Source: Diplocarpon mali | Lineage: Eukaryota > Ascomycota > Leotiomycetes > Helotiales > Drepanopezizaceae | Length of the DNA stretch: 46,278 nucleotides | Reading direction: 5' to 3' | Assembly (NCBI GenBank): GCA_024741835.1 | Contig: JAENRP010000073.1 | Location: forward strand, 123,985 to 170,262 | Shown here: positions 29,667-41,539 of the stretch, piece after piece | Position numbering within the stretch: position 1 is the first letter of the stretch | How the letters are laid out: every line of letters begins with the position of its first letter | Translations under genes and position numbers: made by a program | Notes under the pieces: generated by a model | Told to the model about the DNA's origin: nothing | Database searches by the model: none | The model's input: the letters and a program-made list of their open reading frames with translations, nothing else

Positions 29667-30861
29667 CCCGATGGGACCCCCTCGACGGCGAATAGCCTCC
29701 GAAAGACGAGTGCCAGACCTTCTCGCTCCGCCGGTCCCCACGGCGGCGCGGGGAGGAGGCCCGGATCCAGGACCTGGGCCGCGAGGAGCGCGCGGCGGGC
29801 GGGCGGGCATACATCGAGAACGAGGACGCGCACGGCGAGTACGGCCGGGAGGGCTACGGGGGCGAGCCGTGAGACGCCGCCGACTGACCCGGCCGACAGG
29901 GGCGGACGAGACGTGCCAGGCGATCTACAAGCCGTGGGAGAGGCAGCAGACGACGGTACGATGGCTATTCCTCTCAAGCGGATGATGGAACGGCATCGGT
30001 CCTTGTCCAGATCCACGCGTCGGCTCCTTGACTCCGTGTATTGACAGAGGTCGAGCCGGAGCTGAGTATAGGAAGCGCGGAAACCTATCTCGAGACAGTG
30101 ATCTGTACGGACCCCGATGGCTTCCCACCGTCCTCTGCCAAAGTCGCCGTCCTCCCCGCACGAAGGATGTCCCGACGGCGGGTTCTAAGTGGTAATCTCG
30201 AGCTCATCCCCGTTTACTCGTCGATGCTAGGATGCCTTCTGACCTACTGGCCCGCCTACTTACCCCTTATCCTGATCATCCTCAGATGACCGGTGGATAT
30301 GCAAACATTGTCTCTTATGGCGTTCTCTCCTCTATGCTGGTCTAACAATCAGAAGCCCTTCTATCCTCTCTTCTCTTCCGGATATGCCTTTGTCTGGCTC
30401 TGTTCCATTTCTCCCTCTTTCCCTTTCCTATCCTCCCTTCTCTTCTATATTCTCGGTCCAAGATACCTAATCCATACTCTAATACTCCTTCTAATACTCC
30501 CCTTTAACTCTCTCTTCTCAACCACTTATTAAATACTTAATAAAACCTCCTAATATCCTCCCCCCTTCTCCTTTCCCCTTTCCTCTATTCTCCTCCTCCC
30601 CCTTTCCTCTATCCTCCTCCCCCCTCTATATTCTCAGGCCAAGATGCTCCATCCTGCCATGATATCTCTCGCTCAAGACCTCCTCAACACCTCCTCAATA
30701 CTTCCTCAACACCTTCTCCTTTCTCTCCTCTTGAATGAATCCTTGCTTTCTATCGAGATCCTCTCCCCTTTCCCTCTTCTCCCATCACAGACAGCCGAGA
30801 GCCTCTCCTGACCCCGACCCCATGATGCTGTAATCTCGCCACCTCGCCACGCGTAGAAAAG

Positions 30862-31094
30862 CACATATTCTCTAGCATATATACTATTGCATACTATTAG
30901 AGATACTTGCTTCTATACCCAGCCCGGAAGCAGATGACTACACATTCTCTAGCATATATACTATCGCATACTATTAGAGATAGTTGCTTCTATACCTAGC
31001 CCGGAAGCAGATAACTCCACATTCTCTAGCATATATACTATCGCATACCATCAGAGATAGTTGCTTCTATACCCAGCCCGGAAGCAGATGACTG
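30862..31094. repeat. Triplicate 77-79-bp direct repeat
   Basis: Copies at 30862-30940, 30941-31017 and 31018-31094, each starting CACATTCTCTAGCATATATA (copy 1 has a 2-nt insertion) and ending near GGAAGCAGATGACTN. Copies differ at only a few positions. Copies 2 and 3 contain ACTATC ... GATAGT inverted arms around a 13-nt loop. No coding content. Confidence 0.92.
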
Positions 31095-31421
31095 AAGGGA
31101 AAAGAGGGTCCCACGAGCCCAGCCCAGAGCCCAGAGATGAGTGTATCCTAGACAAATAGGGGTATCAAAATGTGCATTGTGTCTAGCGGGGTCAAGCCCT
31201 CTATCATAGTCACGAGTGTCAGGTACCGGTCCAGGAGTAAAGCAGCCTGCACTCGTCCCATCCTTCTTCAAACATACTCGAATCCGCAAACGCCAATCTT
31301 GGTATGAGCCCAGGAAACTCCCCTCGCCGAACCCCCGTAACTATGCCCGGAGACTCCAACCAGCCATCCAACAGCCGACCATCCAGAAGCGAGCCCATGC
31401 GCGTCTCACCCACAACCGATC

Positions 31422-32837
31422 TTACGAGCGTTTACTCGTGATCACCGTCGTGGTCTGGATCCCACTCTCCCAATTCACCGGACCCCGCGACAGGTTCCGA
31501 TCCCGGGAGCCATGGTCCACGCGGGTCAGCTCGGTCTGGCTCTCGTTGCCTCGCTCCATCAACTGCTTCTCGCTTCGCGCACGCTTCCTACTCCTCCCAC
31601 GCTTCCTCCTCACCCACCTCCTCTTGTCTTCCTCGGTCCCGTCGGGGATGCCCGCAGATATGTGCGTCGTCACACCCACCCTGCTGAGTCCCAGCAGGTT
31701 GGCGAAATCCGTGCTGTACTCCTTGGCGGCTACCGAGTTGAGGCGCAGGCGCCGGGCGGCTCCATCGCCGTCGAGGGGAGATTCGAAGCGTTGGCTTGCG
31801 TACGAGAAGAGGTTCTGGAAGAGTGGGCGGAGGGTCGCGATGTTCATGGCTGTGATGGCTATCGCGGGCTCGACCATGGACCACTTGACGAGGTTGATGC
31901 CTTCCCAGGCATAGTCGGAGGTTGCGGTGAGGGATTGGATGTAAACAATCCGGACGATGGTAGCGGTGCTTGCACTTGGCCGCGTCAGCGCGGGCAGGGC
32001 AGAGGGAGGAGGGGCACCGACAAGAATCCCAGAGAGAGGATCAGAATCACGGAGAACTTGGTGCGGGGGTCCATCTGCATTCGCCACACAAAGAAGATGG
32101 GCAGTATGCCGAAAGCCCAGTCGGTGATGGCGGACATGGCGCAGTGGGCGTATGTGATGGCCGACAGGGTCGAGCTGCTCAGGCACCGACCGTCTCTGTC
32201 GTGGGTGTATTTCGTCCAGAGGTAGCTTATCGGACCGCACTGGCAGAGGAGGAAGAAGAAGTACATGGTGCTGAAGATCATGACGACCGCCAGCGTGACG
32301 TAGACCGTCATCCGCTGGTAGCGCTTGCTGGACAGCCGAAGAAAGTAGCCCCCGATCGCGATCTTGGTGACGGTCGTGGCGACCACGTAGAGGAGCTCAC
32401 AGATAAATATGATCTGGGAGCGGTGAGTAGGGCCGCCTGGGATTGATATCTGGGGCCTCACCTGGAATCCCCTCTCCAGCGAGCCCTTCTCGATGTTGAC
32501 CATGTGCGCGCCGAGCCCGTAGAACGTGGCTCGCAGGCACAGCGAGCAGAAGATGGTGAAGACGATCTGGACATGTCAGCGACCGGTGCCCCGACGCGGA
32601 TCGCCGGGGGATGCGTACCATGGCAGCGACCGTCAGCCAATCCTCCCTGCCGACGAACTTGAGTATCGCCATGCGCACATAGAGCCGCAGGCTGAAGGAG
32701 ATCCACGTCAAGCACAAGGAGCAGACGGCGACCCCTGTGACCTGGCAATAACGTGAGCCATGGATCCTCCCCCCCCGACTCGAGACACGGAAACGGACCT
32801 GCGCGCCTCGGGTCACCCCAGCGAAGTTCTCAGACAT
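31422..32837 (-). CDS. PTH11/SAT4-type seven-helix membrane protein (fungal rhodopsin domain)
   Basis: Five exons: 32837-32799, 32741-32619, 32566-32462, 32413-32022, 31974-31422; introns of 57, 52, 48 and 47 nt; 403 residues. It begins MSENFAGVTRGAQ, then VTGVAVCSLCLTWISFSLRLYVR and GREDWLTVAAM (first two helices), then IICELLYVVATTVTKIAIGGYFLRL, CQCGPISYLWTKY, and DWAFGILPIFFVWRMQM, each a hallmark of the fungal SAT4/rhodopsin-like family to which the PTH11 receptor belongs. The last helices (ATIVRIVYI, LVKWSMVEPAIAITAMNIATLRPLF) lead into a long Arg/Lys/Ser-rich cytoplasmic tail. Some relatives sense surface cues or ligands; most are uncharacterised. The fourth donor (GTCGGT, after TTCTT) is inferred from phase and is the least certain join. 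Divergent from the ferric reductase across 2.8 kb. Confidence 0.9.
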
Positions 32838-35667
32838 CGTGATGGTCGCATCTGGCCCGCGCCGACGAATGACGAGAGGCGGTCACAACCTGCCAGGTAC
32901 CGGGGCACCGAAAGACAATCGGGGCAAAAAAGACAGTCGGAAAAATGAGGGCGGGAATGGTCGGTTCTTTATGTCAGTCTGGAGCTCGAGGACTCGAGCC
33001 GCTGGGCCGGAGGGGAGATGAGAGGGGAGGCGGCAGTGAGCCCCCGCGAGACGACGGTCGAGCTAGCAGCTTTAGCTACCGCGGAGTCGTCGAATGAGAA
33101 AGCGCGAGGTGTCCGGCGCCTCGACCCCCCCCCCGAACTCTCGCGCCGATGTCAACGTCGAGTGCAAGCACTGCCAGTCTGTTCGGACTCCCCCCGTCTC
33201 CCGTCTCGCCCACCCCGTCTTCTAGCCAGCTGGCGGATGGGTGACAGGCCCGAGCACAGGGTCCTGCACATACACCCCTGGGCATGATCCCCCCCCTCTG
33301 GACCAAACGCTGCGGAGGCGCCGGTGCGGGATCGACACAACACCGTCGCGCTCTGGCGTGTAGCTGCGAAGAGGCGGACCAGACATCGTTCCTCGAGCGC
33401 CGCGAGCTGGAGCCGTGGAGTGGCGGGGACTGGATGCGCGCCACGTTAAGCGAGAAATGGAGGCCGACGGCGTGTTGTGACTCGCGACGTGGGGCGAGGA
33501 GCGAAGCGAGCCGTTGTCCGGGAAACCGACCGCATACACCGCCCGTCAGCACGAAGCGTTCAGAGATCGCGATGCGAGAATTGCTCGTCGGCTCGACCAC
33601 CGGTGGACTCCATACAGCCAGGTGCAGTGCAGTGCGGTCGACTGCGCGCCGTCGAGACTCCGGGCACAGCTCTCCGCTCCGCCTCGGACGTGGCTGGATC
33701 TGCTAACTATGGCCACCTGCGCTCAGAGCTGCTCTTCCCGTGCGCGGGATCATGGCTTTTGTTGGCGGGCGGCCGTCTCCATGTTCCGTCCCTCGGGGGC
33801 GTGTACTCTCATCGACGCCCATCAGGCGAGGTTCGCGGTCGTGCGCGCCTCGCTTAATGGGAAGACTTGCCCCTGAATCTCGCGACGGTGTTGACATTGG
33901 CGCGGGGAGGTATTGTTTACCGCTCGCTTCTCCGAATCGGATTCGCGCAAGGCTGGAGCGGAAAACCTCGTGCCAGCCGATCGGTGGATGCAGCACACCG
34001 TCGCATCACCTCACGCGTGTTGTCCTTCTATGAGCGCAGGCTACGGAAACCCATCACACGTTCTCAGTCAGTCAGCGCTCCTCACTCCTCTTCCACGGCC
34101 CTACCAGTCCCCTTGACCTCTCGGTCGCCTGCCGCTGTCCCTGCTCCAGCGCCCTGGCTTGCAGCGTGAATATATCGACGCGTATCGTGACTTGTTCGTC
34201 CCAGATACGGGGTGTGCTCGTGAGTCGAGCTTGCGCAGCCAGGCGCGTCTTGGTCATTTTTCATCTGGCTTGCTAAACTTGACCCATGCATTCTCGAGTA
34301 TCAAGGCGACTTGAGCGACTTCGTAAACAAGCAGAAGACCAAAAAAAAAGAGGGTCATATTTTAGGCGAGAATCTTGGGCATCGGCTAGGGAAAATGCTA
34401 TGTGGTCAAGCTTTCATTCCCTGCAACTAGCCTGGCCCGACCCTGCAGTTGGCTCTTGGCCGTCAAAGGCTCATGCTGCCGGATCCCCCATCGAATCCGT
34501 AAAATGGCTTGACAGGGGCTCCCCGCGGTTGGAAGCGTCGACTTGTTTCCCTCCCGCATCGCGAGTTCGGCTTGCAAGGTTTCCTTGTCTAGGTCATCGA
34601 GGGGACGGCCGAGTCGTTCAGTGATCCGTGATGGGCCTGGTAGAAGCCCACCTCCTCACAGACCTCTCATTGAGTTGGGTTTTACAAAGATTAGCTATAA
34701 CAGTGTGCCGGTATATCAGGTAGAGAATAAGGGTGTTCGACCTTGCTGCGGAGGAGGAACTTTGTCAAGAGGCCTAGACGTGGGCTTGGAACGAGAGCCG
34801 TTGTGCTGTTCCCACGACGCTCCATCTGTTAGAATATACAAGGATTGGAGATTACGGCCTATGTAATCATACCTCGTATATATACTCCTGCAGCTCCATA
34901 GAACCCAGAATCTACACCTGTAGATTCCATCACCATCAAGCATCCGTGGTCTCGGTTATCGCTCGGTTAGCGGACGCTGCGCCGCGAGTCTCCTCATGTC
35001 GCCGGCCGAGTCAACACCAGGGTAAGATCATGACCAGGAGATGTGCCCAGCAGGTTTGCAAGGTGCGAGATCCTCTCGTGCGCGCGCGATCGGGCCTGCG
35101 ACGAAGTGCTCGCCGCTCGAGAAACCCCGTCGGCCCCCCGAGTCCACCCCGGCGGTCTGTGCCGACTCTATTTTTAAATCTGGCTGGCCACGATAACTCC
35201 GTCGCAGAATGTCTCTCGTGTGAGCCGACAGGAGAGCAGCCGGCGCACCTTGCATCTCATCCACCGCCCGTTCTCGCGGTGCCGTGGTTTGCCCGGCTGG
35301 ACGGGCGCGTGTTGACTTTCGGAATCTGATGCTGCACGAACGTCCGTTCATCACCAGCTTCTTTCTTGCTGGGCTCGCCGTCTCCATCCCCGCGGTCCGT
35401 GGCGAGCGGGATCTCGGCCTAACTGCTCCTGGTGGTAGCGGTGGAAAACTTGCTCAATCTGCCTCTCACGACGTCGCGTCTTAAACCCCCGCGAATGCCC
35501 TCATCCTGCGACCGGTCGTGCATGTGGCCGTCATGCGTCTCCTCATATGAGCTTGCGGCCCTGGGCTCTGATATCGTGCTTCGTGAACCGCTTGCTTGCA
35601 AAGCCCAGCCTCCGCAGCGATTCCGCCGCCCTCGCCGACGCGTGATCCGCAACCGAATCCCCCGACC
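32838..35667. other. Intergenic region between PTH11-like gene and ferric reductase
   Basis: GC-rich 32.8-34.0 kb, less so afterwards. Open frames up to about 170 codons occur but show no domain. A solo-LTR-like element lies at 34827-34932. GATA-like ATCTGAT and CTCTGATAT elements lie at 35334 and 35566 upstream of the reductase. Nothing else recognised. Confidence 0.5.
34827..34932 (+). mobile_element. Solo-LTR-like element with 5-bp target duplication
   Basis: Starts TGTTAGAATATACAAGGATT, contains a TATATATA core, and ends ...ATTCCATCA. It is flanked by CCATC on both sides (34822-34826 and 34933-34937). TG...CA ends plus a 5-bp duplication is the footprint of LTR-retrotransposon integration. 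The first 67 or so bases are related, in opposite orientation, to 20976-21031. It is short (106 bp), so a truncated or TRIM-like LTR is possible. Confidence 0.6.
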
Positions 35668-38175
35668 ATGGGCTCGATAAGCGCCGTGGTGCTCTTCTTG
35701 TTTTCACTCCACGCCGTCCAGGATGTGAGCGCAGGCGCAAACGGCATCATTGGATTCGGCCTCTCTCTGTACCAGGACCAATGTTGCCAGGCTTGTTACG
35801 ATTCTTTGTCCGCTCTCTCGCTGTCCTGTACCACGTTCGGCGATGATGCGTCCGCGGGCGCCGGCGACATGGGAGGTATGTCCATGGGAACCACGAGCCC
35901 GGAGTGCTATGCCACGAATGCGCCCTGGCTGGAGACGATGGCATATTGCATCAAATCCAATTGCGAGGCCCATGGATATCCAGCCAGGGAGCAAGCCTCG
36001 TGCTTCAGTAAACATGCGGTGGCGGGAGCCTCCACCCCGACTTTCCAGCAAAGCTTACCTTCGGTCGCGCCAACCGTCGAGCTCGAGGCCGACGCGATGT
36101 GGCTCAATGCCACCAGTTTGGTCAACCGAGAGATCTACTCGTCGACCTACGGAACAGAGGCGGAGTTTGCGCGGTCTGAATATATCCACACCAGATATTC
36201 GTAAGTCGTCCTCTACCCCCCCCTCCCCCCCGCCAAATACCTTTTATTAGAAAACACAAGATTCATACCTTTGCGATAGCCTCATACTCTATCTCATCAC
36301 GATCGGTTTGATTGTTGCCGCTGGTCTCTTGGCTCAAGCCAGAGCGCTCTACCCAGCACTTCAAAAATCCCTTTCGACTTCTCGCCTCTGGGCCAAATGC
36401 CAGCAGTACATACTTCTTCCGGCCTTGTTTGGATCCCGACATCTGGAGCCTCTCCCTGGCCATGTGGGCTACCTTCCGGGAAGACCGCTGGGTCTGTTCA
36501 TCACACTCTACGTTGTGATGAACGTGATACTGTGCTCCGTCTCTTTCCGCAGCTTCCAGCCGAATACCTTCTGGCCGTCGACCGGAGCTGAGCTCTGCGA
36601 GTACGTGGGGAACCGGACCGGAACTCTCAGCATGGTCAACATGAGCATGGCGATCCTGTTCGCAGGTCGGAACAACCTGTTGATTGCTTTGACCGGCTGG
36701 AGCCAAACCACCTTCTTGACCCTACATCGTTGGGCCGCGAGAGTGGCGACCGTGCAAGCCGTCGCCCATTCTCTCGCGTACACCGTGCAGTATTTCGAGC
36801 CGGCGATGGGCGGGGCAAAAGCGTACGCGGCTAAAGCTGCGGAGACATTCTATGTAGCTACCCTGATCTCCCCAATCCATCGTGTCTCGCTAAGACAGGT
36901 TCGCAGTGGGTGGGAATCATGGCCACCATCGCAATGTGTCTCGCGGCGACTCACTCGATGTTACCAGTCCGCGCTCGCTGGTACGAAACATTCCTCGCTG
37001 CCCACATCGCCCTCGTCATCCTCACCCTGGTCACCCTCTGGTACCATCTCGTCCCACATTTCGGCTACCTCTACGGCTATCAGGTTTGGCTCTACATCTG
37101 TTTTGCCTTCTGGGTCTCCGACCGCCTGGGGCGGGGAGTCCGGATGTTATGGTACAACCGCATCGGCGAGTCGACAGCCATGGTCGAGGCCATACCCGGG
37201 TGTGATGTCTTGCAGGTCACTCTATTCCCGCGCACCTGGCGCTTCGGCCCCGGACAGCACAGCTTCCTGTACCTGCCCGATAGCTCGCTATATCTGCCCG
37301 GCATAGGAGCCAAGTTCTGGGAGAACCATCCGTTCAGTGTTGCGGGATGGAGAAGAGAGGGAGAGCCATCGGCTGCCGCATTATCGAGTCCTCCCACCGC
37401 CCACCCTGATCAAGAGGAGAAGGGATCCGAAGATCCAGATGTGATCGCAGTCGCTGCAGACGCCCCGTTACTCCCTGCGAGCGAGCGGCCGGTACTCATG
37501 CGCGGGGGGGAGAGACAGGAGTGCGCGTCCATCCAGTTCCTCCTCCGCGTGCACTCTGGCATGACAGCGTCTCTCCAGCGCCGCGTCCTCGCCTCGTCCT
37601 CCGGCGGTGCCGAAGTCGCAATGTACACCGAAGGGCCCTACGCCGGCCACCGCGCAACGCTATCCCCCCTCGCAAATGCCGACACGATCCTCCTGCTCGT
37701 CGGCGGCATTGGCATCACGGCCGCGCTCGGCTTCCTCCAGGAGTTCATGAGCAGCCGCCTCCACACCGGGGCCGGCGCCAGATCCCGCTACACATCAGCA
37801 GCACGCCTCATCCTCGCCTGGTCCGCTCGAGAAGTCTCGCTCATCCAACACGTGCAGGCGAATTTCCTCGCCCAAGCTCGCCCCGCAGGCGTCGAGCTCC
37901 GGCTCTGGTGCACGGGGCTCAAGGACTCCCCGGCGGATTCACCCGCCGAGGGCAGCCAGGACTCGGCCCACGTGCCGTCGAGATCCACAGCAGGGGTCAC
38001 GATGGGGAAGATGCACATACGGAGCGTGATGCGGGACTCGGTGGAGGAAGGGCTGAGGACTACGGTGCTGGTCTGCGGGCCGGGCGGCATGATCGACGAG
38101 GCGACTCGGGAGGTTGTTAGCTGTGTCGAGGATGGGATGAAGATTGATTTGATACGAGAGGTTTATGGTTGGTAG
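35668..38175 (+). CDS. FRE-type ferric/cupric reductase, transmembrane
   Basis: Three exons: 35668-36200, 36280-36853, 36907-38175 (introns 79 and 53 nt); 791 residues. It has a signal peptide (SAVVLFLFSLHAVQDVSA), a Cys-rich extracellular N-domain (CCQACYDSLSALSLSC and four further Cys), then the ferric reductase transmembrane domain with two bis-haem pairs H327/H341 and H402/H416, each with 13 residues between. FAD module HPFSVAGW (510-517) and EGPYAGH (611-617); NADPH module GGIGIT (635-640) and VCGPGGM near the C-terminus. It transfers electrons from cytosolic NADPH across the plasma membrane to reduce extracellular Fe(III) or Cu(II) for uptake. The loop at about 520-570 is long, acidic and Pro-rich, as in other FRE proteins. 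Intron 2 is placed so that ETFY joins WVGIMATIAM. Substrate and iron control are inferred from family. No permease or multicopper oxidase lies next to it. Confidence 0.95.
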
Positions 38176-39068
38176 TCTAATCCACCGCTGCCCGTACGTT
38201 TCCACGAGAGATAATCATATACCCCGAGACTCCTGTCTGATCGATGACGATGCCGTTGGCTCTTGTTGACTTGCGGGGTTTGTTGTTCCCGCTAAGCGAG
38301 GCTGGTGGTATGACAACTTTCCCAGGCCGTTCCACGGCCACCGTGCGATGTCTAGAGCAGGCATATACAGTGACAACAGTAAGATCCCGTGGCCTCCGCC
38401 CAGGCCGCCTTTGATCTCCCGCTTCTTATGATCGAGTAGGCGGCAAGGAGCCCGAGGCAAGCGAATAGACGGTGGCGTGTAGAAGTTAGAACAGCGACGA
38501 ACCTATTCGTGGCTGCTGACGGTCAAATCACTGGTGTCCAAGATTCACAGCTCGCTTTTATTCTCCCACTCCCTGGATTGTATACATCTAACCTACTGCA
38601 GGACGCAAGTCTCGGCGAGCCGCTTTGGTAGGGCAATTTTGACATCTCGAAAACACAGGGCCGCTTCGAGATGAGTTTGAGATTTTGGCGATCTCGCCTG
38701 TTGTTGCATGTCAACGCCCAAGGGGTTTGGAATTCCAGCCATCTGGGAGCAAACTTGCTCCGCAGTAGGAGCCCGTGATTGCCCTTGTGTAAGAAATGAC
38801 ACCTGTTCAATGGACGGGCAAGATGGGAAGGAAAAGAACAACGCAGAAATACTTGTCTACAATGACTTCCACCCACACAGCCATAGAGACAAGGCGTTCG
38901 TTAGGCGTAGCTCGAACATTTACAAGCTTTGGATTCCAGTCCATTCCTTCATGTGAAAGACCCTGGGGTTCGGTATATAATAGCGAATTAGCCCATTTCA
39001 AGAGGCAGAGGACCCAAGGTGGAAGCTGAGAAGGCAAAAGATAAATGTCATGGGGTATCTAAACAAGT
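38176..39068. other. Convergent 3' intergenic region
   Basis: Lies between the 3' ends of the ferric reductase (+) and the SNARE gene (-). Only short frames without recognisable content; no repeat or RNA gene seen. Confidence 0.55.
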
Positions 39069-40230
39069 TCAAGCAGGCGGCTCCGATGGATCGGCATCTG
39101 GCTCCGCAGCTGGTGCTGGCGCCGAACTACCTCTCTGCCTCTTCGGCTTCACCATCAGAAGAATAAACATACCCACCACTAACAAAACCAGCAAGAAGAT
39201 AATTCTCCTCTTCGTCCCTTTCTTCTGGTACCCGCTCGCCACAATCAACTCCTTATCTGCAGCCTTAACCTCGACCGCCATCCTCTCCACATTATAATCT
39301 ATGCGGTCCAGCATGGTGCCCTGATCAATGATCATAGTCTGTAGTTCTTTAAAGATGTCGGCGAGCTCAATGATGCCCTGGGCTATGTCTGTGATCTCCC
39401 GCTCCCGCTGCATAATGGCTGCGTCGTTGGATGTGAGCTGTTTCTGCGATGTTTGTTGCAGTGTGCTTTGAGAATAGGACTTGTCGGCGTCGGATTCCAT
39501 GAGGGATGGATCGGTGTAGCTGGAGTATTGGCCGGCGGAGGAGCGATCGAGAGCTGGGTTCATGCCAGAGAGGCCACGGAGTTCTGAGGATGTCAGTAAG
39601 AAGGGTTGAGAGCTTGGAAGGGACGTACTCTTCAGGTATGCGCTCTGCTTTTTCCTGAATCCCGCGCTGGCCTCTTGGACTCGCCCCGCTAACGAGATCT
39701 GTATATTCTTCGCCATAGTCTCCTCTCCCTTACTGATCCCGCCCTGTTGCTTATTCTCCCTAACAATCTGCTCGACCCTTTGGATAGCTTTCTGGCAATC
39801 ATGGAATCCCTTGGTGATGTCCTGCGTCAACCGCTCAATCTCGCCTTCCTCATTCCTCTTGACTTCCTCGTCGTCAAATCCTGGCAACACATGCTTTTGA
39901 TGCAGTTTATCCAGCTTGAAGCTCTTCACTGCGATTTGCGTGAGGTACTCCGTCACTTCGTCTGATATGTCTGCCCATCTTGGAGGTAGAAGGTCCATTT
40001 CTATCACCGCATCGCCATCGTCCTCGAATGCGCCGGCGGACATGAGACCTTGCCGCTCCGATGGGCCAGACGGTAAAAAGGAGCTATAGCCATTGCTTGA
40101 CGAGGAGTATTTGGGCTTTTTGGCCGGGTGATGTGCGTATGATTGACGATAGGAAATGTATCTAGGGATGTCAGTGAGTACGAAGTGTACGTGGATGGTT
40201 GAAGTACAGATTGGTACGGTCGCGCCACAT
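39069..40230 (-). CDS. tlg2: Tlg2/syntaxin-16-type t-SNARE
   Basis: Three exons: 40230-40208, 40161-39629, 39583-39069 (introns 46 and 45 nt); 356 residues. The start MWRDRTNL-YISYRQSYAHH is a hallmark of fungal Tlg2 proteins. An N-terminal Habc-like region follows (LPPRWADISDEVTEYL, KGFHDCQKAIQRVEQIV), then YLKKLRGLSG at the second splice join. The Qa-SNARE helix has its zero-layer Gln273 in IIDQGTMLDRIDYN. A single C-terminal anchor (IIFLLVLLVVGMFILLMV, about 313-330) and a short Pro/Ala/acidic lumenal tail end the protein. Tlg2 drives fusion of endosome-derived vesicles at the trans-Golgi network/endosome, acting with a Vps45-type SM protein. Intron 2 is 45 nt, a multiple of three, and has no stop in frame. 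Head to head with calmodulin. Confidence 0.95.
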
Positions 40231-40588
40231 GGCGGCAGTTGCGTTGTAGATACTAATCAGTAAGGAACTGTAGGAGATCTGAAGGAGAGAGAGAAGACCG
40301 TAGGAGAAGGAGAGGGTCTGGTGTTGTAATTTGGCTCATGATGGTTGTGAATGCATCTGTTGACGCATAATCTCGTCTCACGCCTGAGGCTGAAATCAAA
40401 CTGCGCAAAACAAAATCTCGCTCACCGTAGTCCCGAAGGCTTGTGCAAACCAAACCCACCATCGCAATCACCACCTCTTCAGTCCACATCTCGACCCCTC
40501 CATCGGCTCACCCTGATACCCTCATTCGGCGCCTATAAAAATACAAAAACACGAGCACCCGCTAGCTTCTCTCCGCGCATCCTCCACG
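40231..40588. promoter_or_regulatory. Bidirectional promoter, tlg2 / calmodulin
   Basis: 358 nt separate the two ATGs. On the calmodulin side a TATA box (TATAAAA, 40534-40540) lies 49 nt upstream of the ATG, preceded by a CA/CT-rich stretch. No comparable box is obvious on the tlg2 side. The short distance implies shared regulatory DNA. Confidence 0.7.
40534..40540 (+). promoter_or_regulatory. TATA box of calmodulin
   Basis: TATAAAA in the context GGCGCCTATAAAAATAC, 49 nt before the calmodulin ATG and followed by a CT-rich leader. Confidence 0.6.

Positions 40589-41539
<951 letters not shown>

Larger units (their letters stand above)
28121..31421. other. Mostly non-coding region between regulator and PTH11-like gene
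   Basis: It holds a possible Cys-rich small gene or remnant (28932-29405), a G-quadruplex motif (29647-29666), an open charged segment at 29696-29872, a pyrimidine-rich low-complexity stretch (about 30350-30790) with a twofold CTATATTCTC-RG-CCAAGAT repeat near 30437 and 30625, and a 77-bp triplicate repeat (30862-31094). No other coding signal was recognised. Confidence 0.5.

Noticed and set aside
29491..29985. 164-codon Arg/Gly/Pro-rich frame, and an overlapping charged open segment at 29696-29872
   Set aside because: Both are open in extremely GC-rich DNA and lack a start or partner exon I could identify; the charged segment could be an exon but I cannot support it.
24178..38175. Secondary-metabolite gene cluster
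   Set aside because: A regulator, membrane proteins and a reductase are present, but there is no PKS, NRPS, terpene cyclase, DMATS or tailoring set.
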